Below the pieces are notes generated by a model, which was not told the origin of the DNA, did not search any database, and worked only from the letters and a program-made list of their open reading frames with translations. From an uncultured Bacteroidia bacterium (GTDB lineage: Bacteria; Bacteroidota; Bacteroidia; Bacteroidales; UBA932), in the NCBI GenBank assembly GCA_902780455.1, contig CACZFO010000011.1, forward strand, positions 1 through 37,930: a stretch of DNA of 37,930 nt, in the 5' to 3' direction. Within the stretch, counting starts at the first letter, position 1, and each line of letters starts with the position of its first letter. Positions 15,546 to 22,210 of this stretch are shown in pieces. The position numbers and the translations under genes are program-made.

Positions 15546-15700
15546 CTTCTAAGAAATTCCCTCTCTGCATTCTCTTTAACAAACCCTCTCTACAGTCTCC
15601 TCAATAAACTCTCACTTCTCAATCTATTTCTTCAGCTTGCTGGCTCGGTTCCAAAGGTAATAAAAGATTTTTGCTCAGCGATATAACTTATCTGCAAAAA

Positions 15701-15841
15701 CTTATCCGGCAAGTTGATGAGGAGATTTATCCGGCAGGCTGCTCATATTGGAGGTTTATCCGACAGGTCGCTGATACTGGTGATTTATTTGTCAGGCTGC
15801 TCATATTGGAGGTTTATCCGACAGGTTTCTGACATTGGAGG
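15701..15841. repeat. 29-bp tandem repeats upstream of the Y1 transposase
   Basis: Four 29-bp units start at 15726, 15755, 15784 and 15813 with the pattern TTTATCCGACAGG...CT(C/G)ATATTGGAGG. They are preceded by a shortened 25-bp unit at 15701. There are no spacers, so it is not a CRISPR array. The rest of the gap (15546-15700) is T/C-rich near the transposase start and shows an ATCGCTGA copy (15675-15682). Confidence 0.75.
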
Positions 15842-15959
15842 TTTTGAAATAGTGTTGATGTAACATAGTTTCAAGCCTTTCTAGTATGACGGTAATCTCA
15901 GGAACGGTTGCCTAAGGATATGCTTGAATAAAAAGGATAGGGTGTTGGCGGCATTTGCT

Positions 15960-15967
15960 TATCTTTG
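15960..15967 (+). promoter_or_regulatory. Possible promoter -7 element for the small basic ORF
   Basis: TATCTTTG lies 10 nt before the ATG at 15978. No clear TTTG is found at the -33 position. If used, the transcript would be almost leaderless. Confidence 0.35.
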
Positions 15968-15977
15968 TGCAAGTCAG

Positions 15978-16160
15978 ATGAAGATAAGGAAGAAATCGGT
16001 GATCAAGGCGGTCAAGGCCGTTGACCGTCAGCTGGAGATAGAGAAGTTTGGGAAACTGATCTCCACACGGCCGACACGTGTAGCAAAAAGCAAGAAGAAG
16101 TATGACCGCAAGAGTGCCAAGCGCCAGTTCAGGCAGGTTCTGGGGCGCAGTATTGGTTAA
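15978..16160 (+). CDS. Small highly basic protein, function unknown
   Basis: From the ATG at 15978 the frame encodes 60 residues, about a third of them Lys or Arg. It includes KFGKLISTRPTRVAKSKKKY and a basic tail. An upstream TTG (15924) would extend it by 18 residues, but a TATCTTTG element at 15960 argues for the shorter form. The composition suggests nucleic-acid binding, which is only an inference from charge. It follows the 29-bp repeats and precedes the AATCTTTG array, so it sits in a repeat-rich accessory patch. I do not firmly recognise a family. Confidence 0.45.
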   Translation: MKIRKKSVIKAVKAVDRQLEIEKFGKLISTRPTRVAKSKKKYDRKSAKRQFRQVLGRSIG

Positions 16161-16252
16161 CGTGTTTGTCTTTAGGCTTCAGGCGCAGTTGCATCTTGAA
16201 GACGAACCTGGAGTTTCTTGACCATCGGTGCTTTTCCAATGCAATTCTTTGT

Positions 16253-16453
16253 TATCTTTGAAGGGTTTAATCTTTAGAAAGATTTTAATCTTTGGAAGGT
16301 TTAATCTTTGGAGGTTTAATCTTTGAAAGGTTTTAATCTTTTGAATGGTTTTAATCTTTGATGGATTTAATCTTTGATGGATTTAATCTTTGAAGGGTTT
16401 AATCTTTAGAAAGGTTTTAATCTTTGGAAGGTTTAAATCTTTGAAAGGTTTTA
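16253..16453. repeat. 12-copy AATCTTTG-type array upstream of a glycosyltransferase
   Basis: A perfect TATCTTTG at 16253-16260 is followed by eleven degenerate units of about 15-19 bp, each with the core TTTAATCTTTG[A/G] and a GAAGG-like spacer, up to about 16453. The core resembles the Bacteroidetes -7 element TAnnTTTG with one extra base. The array fills most of the 323-bp gap before the glycosyltransferase gene; the rest of the gap (16161-16252) shows no feature I can name. Confidence 0.75.
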
Positions 16454-16483
16454 TTCAACTGCAGTTTTATTCAGAAGTCCGAT

Positions 16484-17401
16484 ATGAAGACGCTAACTGT
16501 TTTTACTCCGGCATATAACAGGGCCCATACAATCGGGAGGACTTACCAGAGCCTTCTGAGGCAGACATGCAAGGATTTTCAGTGGCTGGTGGTTGATGAC
16601 GGATCTTCAGACAACACCAGGGAACTTGTTGAGGGATGGGCTGCCGAGGGGAAGATTCCGATCCACTACGTATGGCAGAAGAATCAGGGAATGCACGGAG
16701 CTCACAACACGGCTTATGCCAACATAGATACTGAACTTAATGTCTGCATAGATTCTGATGACTTCATGCCGGATGATGCGGTGGAGAAGATCGTGTCTTT
16801 CTGGAAGAACAATTATCGCGATGAAGACAAGGACAGGATTGCCGGTATCCTCGGACTTGATGCGGACATATCGGGGAAGATAATAGGCAAGGAGTTTCCT
16901 CAGGGGCTGAAGGAAACCACTCTGCGTGATTACTATGAGCTTCTGGGCGGCAGCGGCGACAAGAAACTGGTTTACAGGACCGATGTGGTTAAGAAGTATC
17001 CTCCTTATCCTCTGTTCGAAGGTGAAAGGTATGTGGGACTGGCCTTGCTTTACAATATGATAGATGAGGATTACAAGCTTCTGGTCTGCAACGAGGTGAT
17101 GGTGAATGTAGACTACCAGCCGGAAGGCTCTTCGTTCAGCATGTGGAAGCAGTACTGGAACAATCCGAAGGGCTTTGCCTTCTACCGGAAGTTTGACATG
17201 CAGCATGCCAGGACCTTCAAGAGGCGCTTCATGCTCAACGTCCACTACGTGAGCCACTCCATCCGCAGCCGTAACGGAAAGTTCCTGAAGGAATCGCCAT
17301 GCAAACTGCTCACCGTCCTGGCCCTGCCGTTTGGATGGGGGCTCTATCTTATAAATCGTCATAAGGTTAAGTCTGGAGCTAAGTTCAATATAAACAGGTA
17401 G
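16484..17401 (+). CDS. Family 2 glycosyltransferase (GT-A fold)
   Basis: This is a 305-residue cytoplasmic or membrane-associated glycosyltransferase. It begins TVFTPAYNRAHTIGRTYQSL, the standard GT2 nucleotide-binding start, with VVDDGSSDNT near residues 37-45 and the metal-binding CIDSDDF (Asp90, Asp92, Asp93). The C-terminal part (about 230-300) is basic, with a hydrophobic stretch LLTVLALPFGWGLYLI that may contact the membrane. GT2 enzymes add sugars from nucleotide donors to surface polysaccharides or lipids; donor and acceptor cannot be told. It stands alone rather than in a capsule cluster. Its upstream region is a long repeat array that may affect expression. Confidence 0.88.
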   Translation: MKTLTVFTPAYNRAHTIGRTYQSLLRQTCKDFQWLVVDDGSSDNTRELVEGWAAEGKIPIHYVWQKNQGMHGAHNTAYANIDTELNVCIDSDDFMPDDAVEKIVSFWKNNYRDEDKDRIAGILGLDADISGKIIGKEFPQGLKETTLRDYYELLGGSGDKKLVYRTDVVKKYPPYPLFEGERYVGLALLYNMIDEDYKLLVCNEVMVNVDYQPEGSSFSMWKQYWNNPKGFAFYRKFDMQHARTFKRRFMLNVHYVSHSIRSRNGKFLKESPCKLLTVLALPFGWGLYLINRHKVKSGAKFNINR

Positions 17402-17425
17402 TTGTATCTGATTATGTCTTTTAGT

Positions 17426-17457
17426 GGCAGTCTGAAGCAGTCTTTTTGCTACAGACT
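17426..17457 (+). terminator. Hairpin after the glycosyltransferase gene, possible terminator
   Basis: CAGTCTG and CAGACTG enclose a 17-nt loop, followed by GTTACTTTTTAG. The T run is imperfect, so termination is uncertain. Confidence 0.4.
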
Positions 17458-17492
17458 GTTACTTTTTAGACCATCTTTAATGGCTATTTGCC

Positions 17493-17500
17493 TATCTTTG
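17493..17500 (+). promoter_or_regulatory. Promoter -7 element for the homocysteine methyltransferase-like gene
   Basis: TATCTTTG here would start transcription near 17507. This rules out the TTG at 17488 as a start and supports the GTG at 17521. No exact -33 TTTG is seen. Confidence 0.5.
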
Positions 17501-17520
17501 TATCTGCAAAAAGTCTTACG

Positions 17521-18621
17521 GTGTTACACAGGAGGATTACACGGAAAGAGATTCTCGCGCGTCTTGCAGACAGGATTGTCATAATGGACGGTGCCATGGG
17601 AACCATGATCCAGATGCTGCATCTTGACAATCCGTCAGAGGGCAGAGGTGTCGGGGGTAACCTTGACATGCTTAACATCGTTGATCCTGAAGGCATTTCC
17701 CGTATTCACAAATCCTACATCAAAGCCGGAGCTGAAATAATTGCAACAAACACTTTCAGTTCAACATCCGTTTCCCAGAATGAATACGGATGCTCTGATA
17801 AAGTTTCCGAAATTAATTTCCGTGGAGCCCGGATTGCTCTTCAGGCTGCTGAGGAGGAAGGCCTCGGTTTCTTCAAGGACGGCTCTTCGTGGAAAGAGGA
17901 ATGGGGGCCTCGCCGTGCAATAGTAGCCGGCAGCATGGGACCTACCGTAAAGTCTCTGACACTGTCTCCCGATGTCATGCGCCCGGAGTTCCGTAGCATC
18001 TCCTTTGACCAGATGGCCCAGGCTTACATGGAACAGGCTGAGGCACTTGTCAGGGGAGGAGTTGATGTCCTTCTGGTGGAGAGCATTTATGACGGACTGA
18101 ATGCAAAGGCGGCTCTGTATGCGATAAGAAAGGTTAACAGGAAACTCGGCGAAGATGGTTTCCCTGAAATTCCTGTAATGATTTCCGCAACCATAAATGA
18201 CAGGTTCGGCCGTATTCTCACCGGCCAGGACGTGCGTTCCCTGTTCGTTGCCCTGCGAGGTTACAATCCTTTGAGTTTTGGTCTCAACTGTTCATTTGGA
18301 GCAAAGGACATGGCTTCTTGCATAAGGGAGATTTCTGACTTTGCAGGCAGCTGCGCCGTAAGCGTTTATCCTAATGCAGGCTTGCCGGACCAGATGGGAA
18401 AGTATTCAGAAACTCCGGATTTTACTGCTTCCTGCATCAGGGAGATGGCTACATCCGGCTCTCATCCTGCGCTGAACATGGCAGGCGGCTGCTGCGGAAC
18501 TACTCCGGAGCATATAGCAGCCATTGCCTCAGCACTCAGAGGTATTGCTCCCAGGCAGATGACCGCAACTGATCAGGGGCGGCGTGCCAGCCATACATTT
18601 CTACACGATGGGCAAGGCTGA
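17521..18621 (+). CDS. Stand-alone homocysteine-binding domain of cobalamin-dependent methionine synthase (MetH N-terminal type)
   Basis: The GTG at 17521 is chosen because a promoter element overlaps the longer frame (start 17488). The 366-residue protein is homologous to only the first module of MetH, which binds homocysteine through zinc. It has IVIMDGAMGTMIQ, GAEIIATNTFSS, VAGSMGPT and the three zinc cysteines, Cys257 in GLNCSFG and Cys324-Cys325 in MAGGCCGTTPEH. The folate, cobalamin and activation domains are missing; after a diverged tail the frame stops at 18621, and the next 130 bp do not continue them in any frame. MetH is normally about 1,200 residues. It could be one part of a split MetH, or a methyltransferase that uses another methyl donor or corrinoid protein. 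The catalytic zinc site looks intact, so it is not an obvious pseudogene. Confidence 0.85.
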   Translation: MLHRRITRKEILARLADRIVIMDGAMGTMIQMLHLDNPSEGRGVGGNLDMLNIVDPEGISRIHKSYIKAGAEIIATNTFSSTSVSQNEYGCSDKVSEINFRGARIALQAAEEEGLGFFKDGSSWKEEWGPRRAIVAGSMGPTVKSLTLSPDVMRPEFRSISFDQMAQAYMEQAEALVRGGVDVLLVESIYDGLNAKAALYAIRKVNRKLGEDGFPEIPVMISATINDRFGRILTGQDVRSLFVALRGYNPLSFGLNCSFGAKDMASCIREISDFAGSCAVSVYPNAGLPDQMGKYSETPDFTASCIREMATSGSHPALNMAGGCCGTTPEHIAAIASALRGIAPRQMTATDQGRRASHTFLHDGQG

Positions 18622-18668
18622 AAACGTACGCGCGGTGGCGTCGCAGGTTTTCTGACGGATATTCTTGT

Positions 18669-18676
18669 TATATTTG
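18669..18676 (+). promoter_or_regulatory. Promoter -7 element for the DUF308 gene
   Basis: TATATTTG lies 78 nt before the ATG at 18754. The -33 position has only a partial match. Confidence 0.4.
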
Positions 18677-18753
18677 CTGATGAATTCCAGCAGGAGGGGA
18701 GGCTTTGCAGGGCTTGTCGCTGAGCAGTAAGAAACAGTTAAAGATATTGACAT

Positions 18754-19449
18754 ATGCTTAGAAGTATTTTAAGAGGAGCTTTTGTTTTTCTGGTTGGCCT
18801 GTGCCTGGTGGTATGGTCAACCCAGGCCGGTGAAATCCTGCTCAAGGCACTGGGCGTTTTCCTGATACTGTCTGCAGTAATCACCGTAGTTTACGGTCTG
18901 GCTACAAATTCTTACGTAGATCTTAAAGGCATGAGCCTGATCTCCCTGGCCAGTGCGGTATTGTTTCTTGTGGTGGGCCTTCTGCTTTTGCTCAAGACCG
19001 GGTTCTTCATGGAGTTCATAGGTTTTGTCCTGGGAGTCCTGCTTGCACTGTACGGCCTTCTGCAGCTTGTGATCGCCGTGCGCAATTCAAAGGGTATCAG
19101 AGACCGGTTCTGGTTCTTCCTCATCCCTTGTTTGATTTTCGTGGCGGGAGTTGTGTTCTGTTTCTTCCCAAGGGCAAACATCTCCATGCTGTGCATTATC
19201 TTCGGTGCCTGCCTGATGCTTCTCGGAGCTTCAGAGATATGGATGGCAATCAAGGTCAATGCTCTTGCAAAGAGGCTTCAGGCTGCTGCGCAGGCTGAGG
19301 CAGACCAGATGGAACAGAATCAGCGGAATATAGTGGTTGAGCCTATAGAGCCTGAATCTACTGAATCTGTCATTGAGGAGACTGTTCAGGAAGATATTCC
19401 TGCCGAAGACGAATCAGAGTCAGATGATTTCAGCTCTTCTGCAGAATAA
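18754..19449 (+). CDS. DUF308 / HdeD-like membrane protein
   Basis: This 231-residue inner-membrane protein has about six hydrophobic segments in the first 170 residues, arranged as repeated pairs (for example VFLVGLCLVVW, LGVFLILSAVITVVYGL, LVVGLLLLL, FVLGVLLALYGLL). That is the pattern of the DUF308/HdeD family. HdeD helps enterobacteria resist acid, but the role in Bacteroidetes is not established. The last ~55 residues are cytoplasmic-like and strongly acidic (runs of Glu, Asp and Ser), a feature not essential to the family. It has its own promoter-like element and is convergent with the chromate transporter genes. Confidence 0.75.
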   Translation: MLRSILRGAFVFLVGLCLVVWSTQAGEILLKALGVFLILSAVITVVYGLATNSYVDLKGMSLISLASAVLFLVVGLLLLLKTGFFMEFIGFVLGVLLALYGLLQLVIAVRNSKGIRDRFWFFLIPCLIFVAGVVFCFFPRANISMLCIIFGACLMLLGASEIWMAIKVNALAKRLQAAAQAEADQMEQNQRNIVVEPIEPESTESVIEETVQEDIPAEDESESDDFSSSAE

Positions 19450-19472
19450 TCCCGAAAGTATGATTTAAGTGG

Positions 19473-19501
19473 AAAGGACCGGTGAGAACCGGTCCTTTTC
19501 A
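19473..19501. terminator. Bidirectional terminator between DUF308 and chromate transporter genes
   Basis: AAAGGACCGGT (19473-19483) and ACCGGTCCTTT (19488-19498) form a perfect 11-bp stem with a 4-nt loop and A/T-rich flanks. It overlaps the stop of the minus-strand gene. Confidence 0.8.
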
Positions 19502-20047
19502 GTATATCAGCAGTCCGATTACCCCGCCTGCAAGGATTACCCAGATTGGATTTGCCTTAAGGTATTTGCAGGCTATGAAGGCTCCTGCCAGAAGCAGCCA
19601 GCTGCTCCAGTGGAAGAAATTCTGAGGTGTTATGAGTATTCCTGCAGCGGCGGCAATCATTCCGATTACAACCGGGCGTATGGTTTTCATCAGCGATGAG
19701 AACATGCTGCTGTGCTTTACCTTTTCGTAGAGCTTGCAGATCGTGAGCACTATCAAAAATGACGGCAGCACTATGGCCAGCGTTGCCAGAAGTGATCCTC
19801 CTATGCTTGCAAGGTCGCTGTATCCCATGTTATGGGTAATCGTGTAGCCGACATATGTTGCAGTGTTTATGCCAACCGGACCCGGGGTAGCCTGGGATAT
19901 GGCCACGATATCGGTGAACTGCTCGGCCGTAATCCAGGCATGCTTGGTTACAACTTCGCTCTGTATGAGTGAAAGCATGGCGTATCCGCCTCCAAAAGAG
20001 AACAGTCCAATGACCAAAAACGTCCAGAAAAGTTCCAGGTATATCAT
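19499..20047 (-). CDS. Chromate transporter family protein, half-size (second of pair)
   Basis: This is a 182-residue membrane protein equal to one half of a full-length ChrA. It has the half-domain motif FSFGGGYAMLSLIQSEVV near the N-terminus and QATPGPVGINTATYVGY about 35 residues later, then five or so hydrophobic segments. It overlaps the preceding gene by four bases (ATGA), the classic sign of translational coupling. Short-chain ChrA pairs work as heterodimers to export chromate; in gut anaerobes the natural substrate may differ (inference). Both halves keep their own start and motif, so this is a true two-gene system. Confidence 0.85.
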   Translation of the reverse strand: MIYLELFWTFLVIGLFSFGGGYAMLSLIQSEVVTKHAWITAEQFTDIVAISQATPGPVGINTATYVGYTITHNMGYSDLASIGGSLLATLAIVLPSFLIVLTICKLYEKVKHSSMFSSLMKTIRPVVIGMIAAAAGILITPQNFFHWSSWLLLAGAFIACKYLKANPIWVILAGGVIGLLIY

Positions 20048-20652
20048 GCGCCGCCCTCCTTTCCTTTATTCTTCTTCTCAAAATACATGGCGCAGAAAAA
20101 GCATGTGAACACTACCAGCAGTATGTATATCGGAGAAACTTTCAGGAATATGATGGCCACTGCCGTACCTACGGCCAGAAGGGCTCTCCAGATGTTCAGG
20201 CTTGACCTTTTTATCATGTCTACCACAGGTACCGCTATCAGTGCAACTACAACCGGCCTGATTCCCTTGAAGATCTTTTCCACATAATAATTGTCGCGAT
20301 AACCGGCAAAGAAAATGGCAATGGCCAGGATTATCAGGAAAGAGGGCAGGCAGTTGCCTATGGTGGCGGCCAGGCTGCCCTTGTTGCCTCTTACCCGGTA
20401 TCCGGCAAAGATTGATATGTTCACTGCCAGAAGGCCCGGCGCGCTCTGGGCTATTGCCACGATATCGTAGAATTCATCTTTCTGGAGCCATCCCTTCTTT
20501 TCCACCACTTCACGGTCTATCAGAGGAATCATGGCATAACCGCCTCCCAGGGTGAACATTCCCACCTTGGTAAAGGTCAGGGCGAGTTCCCAGAGGGATA
20601 CTTTCCTTGAACCCCCGCCTACGCTGCTTTCAATCCTTTTCTGCCGTGCCAT
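20044..20652 (-). CDS. Chromate transporter family protein, half-size (first of pair)
   Basis: The start is set at the ATG 20652-20650 (MARQKRIESS); the longer frame uses TTG. The 202-residue membrane protein carries FTLGGGYAMIPLIDREVV and QSAPGLLAVNISIFAGY, the same two motifs as its partner, with further hydrophobic helices and a basic C-terminus (EKKNKGKEGG). It overlaps the second gene by four bases and is presumably its heterodimer partner. The tRNA-Ile promoter lies upstream in the opposite direction. No chromate-sensing regulator is adjacent. Confidence 0.85.
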   Translation of the reverse strand: MARQKRIESSVGGGSRKVSLWELALTFTKVGMFTLGGGYAMIPLIDREVVEKKGWLQKDEFYDIVAIAQSAPGLLAVNISIFAGYRVRGNKGSLAATIGNCLPSFLIILAIAIFFAGYRDNYYVEKIFKGIRPVVVALIAVPVVDMIKRSSLNIWRALLAVGTAVAIIFLKVSPIYILLVVFTCFFCAMYFEKKNKGKEGGA

Positions 20653-20720
20653 GTAGAGACCTTCCAAAAGTGCTCAAAAATAGTAAAATCAACCCTAGCC
20701 GAAAAGTTTTGGCAAAAAAT

Positions 20721-20751
20721 TTTGCACAAATGGAAAAAACATTTACCTTTG
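20721..20751 (+). promoter_or_regulatory. Strong promoter for tRNA-Ile and tRNA-Ala
   Basis: TTTG (20721-20724), a 19-bp spacer and TACCTTTG (20744-20751) match the consensus exactly. The same TACCTTTGCA core occurs in the two promoters at the right end of the window. A GTCAG...CTGAC hairpin lies in the leader at 20774-20790. Confidence 0.75.
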
Positions 20752-20805
20752 CAACCCCATTGAGACAGTGGGTGTCAGAAATCATCTGACAGACTTATTG
20801 AAAAT

Positions 20806-20880
20806 AGGCTCGTAGCTCAGTTTGGTTAGAGCACCACACTGATAATGTGGGGGTCCGCGGTTCAAATCCGCGCGGGCCTA
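20806..20880 (+). tRNA. tRNA-Ile (anticodon GAT)
   Basis: Acceptor AGGCTCG pairs with CGGGCCT (two G-U), A73. Anticodon stem CCACA/TGTGG encloses CTGATAA, anticodon GAT. T arm GCGG-TTCAAAT-CCGC. No CCA is encoded. Confidence 0.96.
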
Positions 20881-20886
20881 CAGATT

Positions 20887-20960
20887 GGGGGACTAGCTCA
20901 GTTGGCTAGAGCACCTGCTTTGCAAGCAGGGGGTCAAGGGTTCGACTCCCTTGTTCTCCA
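20887..20960 (+). tRNA. tRNA-Ala (anticodon TGC)
   Basis: Acceptor GGGGGAC pairs with GTTCTCC (two G-U), A73. Anticodon stem CCTGC/GCAGG encloses TTTGCAA, anticodon TGC. It lies 6 nt after tRNA-Ile, the same order as in rRNA spacers, but no rRNA gene flanks it. Confidence 0.96.
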
Positions 20961-20961
20961 C

Positions 20962-20993
20962 AAAAGAGGAAATTCATGTTTCCTCTTTTTTTT
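20962..20993 (+). terminator. Terminator after tRNA-Ala
   Basis: AAAAGAGGAAA and TTTCCTCTTTT pair around TTCATG, followed by further Ts. Confidence 0.85.
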
Positions 20994-21045
20994 GTCCGCG
21001 ATAAAAGTAAAATATTATACTATATCTATTATTACGATTTTTTTA

Positions 21046-21053
21046 TATATTTG
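21046..21053 (+). promoter_or_regulatory. Promoter -7 element for the porin gene
   Basis: TATATTTG lies 35 nt before the ATG at 21089 in an AT-rich upstream region. A -33 TTTG is not exact. Confidence 0.5.
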
Positions 21054-21088
21054 CCCCGTCAGTTTTGAAACAGATAATTTAAATAAAT

Positions 21089-22210
21089 ATGAAAAGATTA
21101 TTCATTGCAACATTGGCCCTGCTTTTTAGCGCAGTTGCATCAGCTCAGAATGAGAACGGGCAGAAGACTTTGGAAGAGAGGGTGGCTTCTCTTGAGAATA
21201 CGGTAAAGACAAGGACTTCCTCATGGGACAAGATCAGCAGGTATATTTCTCCTAGCGGTTATGTAATTGGAGGATATGACTGGAACGATGCCGGAACTTC
21301 AACATTCAAAATCAAGAATGTAAATCTTTCTCTTGCCGGAAATCTTTACAAGGGAGATTACGGAACCGTGGATTACAAGATACAGATTGCTTTTGCAGGA
21401 TCACCGAAGGTGATAGATGCGTATACAACCTACATGCCTGTGAAAGAAGCCGGAATCAGGTTCGGAGAGTTCAAGAGCCCTCTTACCTGGGAAAACAACA
21501 TGAGAAGCCCTACATCTTTGGAGTTTGTTAATTACTCCCTTGCAGTACAGAGGCTTGCAAGAATGAGTGACCGGGATGTGTGCGGATTTTCCACTTCTGG
21601 CCGTGACCTTGGATTTGAACTGCTGGGAAGTGCCCTGCACAGGGACGGATTCAGCATACTCAACTACGAACTTGCTGTCTTCAACGGTTACAAGCTCAAC
21701 ACCACAGACAACAACAAGAGCAAGGACATAGTAGGAAGACTGATAGTGTCACCTGTGAAACAGCTTTCCATCTTTGGCTCTTTCCAAAGAGGTGAGGGTG
21801 CCTATCCTACGTTTGATGACGCCACCCAGACATATATTCCTCAGGATACTGACAAGTATCTGAAGATGCATCGCTACAGCGGAGGTTTCTCCTATACTGA
21901 CAACTGGGGATTTGCAAGGGCTGAGTACGTTGGCGGAAGGACCGATAACCTGACCAAGACCCTTAAGAGCGCAGGAGGATATTTTGCTGCAGGAGCCAAC
22001 CTTGACGAACACTGGAGGCTTGTAGCAAGGTACGACTACATGGATGAAGACCTTGATTCCAAGAAAATCAACGAGATGGATTATACTGCAGGTATAACCT
22101 ATGCTCCGTTGAAGAACGTAGACCTCAAGCTCAACTACACATACCGTCAGTTGGGAGGAGGGTTCCAGGACAAGAACTGCATCTATGTGCAGCTTACAGT
22201 CAAGTTCTAG
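21089..22210 (+). CDS. OprP/OprO-like outer-membrane porin
   Basis: This 373-residue outer-membrane beta-barrel protein starts with a clear signal peptide (MKRLFIATLALLFSAVASAQ). A short charged helix (about residues 25-45, EERVASLENTVK) follows, as in phosphate-selective and related porins that trimerise through an N-terminal coiled coil. The rest shows repeated amphipathic strands such as FRFGEF-like IRFGEFKSPLTWEN and ends in VQLTVKF with a terminal Phe needed for barrel assembly. Phosphate selectivity is known for OprP, but the key basic ladder cannot be judged here, so the substrate is open. Its stop codon overlaps that of the convergent aminopeptidase gene (CTAG at 22207-22210). Confidence 0.85.
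   Translation: MKRLFIATLALLFSAVASAQNENGQKTLEERVASLENTVKTRTSSWDKISRYISPSGYVIGGYDWNDAGTSTFKIKNVNLSLAGNLYKGDYGTVDYKIQIAFAGSPKVIDAYTTYMPVKEAGIRFGEFKSPLTWENNMRSPTSLEFVNYSLAVQRLARMSDRDVCGFSTSGRDLGFELLGSALHRDGFSILNYELAVFNGYKLNTTDNNKSKDIVGRLIVSPVKQLSIFGSFQRGEGAYPTFDDATQTYIPQDTDKYLKMHRYSGGFSYTDNWGFARAEYVGGRTDNLTKTLKSAGGYFAAGANLDEHWRLVARYDYMDEDLDSKKINEMDYTAGITYAPLKNVDLKLNYTYRQLGGGFQDKNCIYVQLTVKF

Noticed and set aside
15701..15841. CRISPR-like array of 29-bp repeats
   Set aside because: Units are directly adjacent with no spacers, they vary between copies, and no cas genes are present.
19499..20652. Frameshifted single chrA gene
   Set aside because: Each half has its own start and full set of half-domain motifs and they overlap by ATGA, as in known two-gene ChrA systems.
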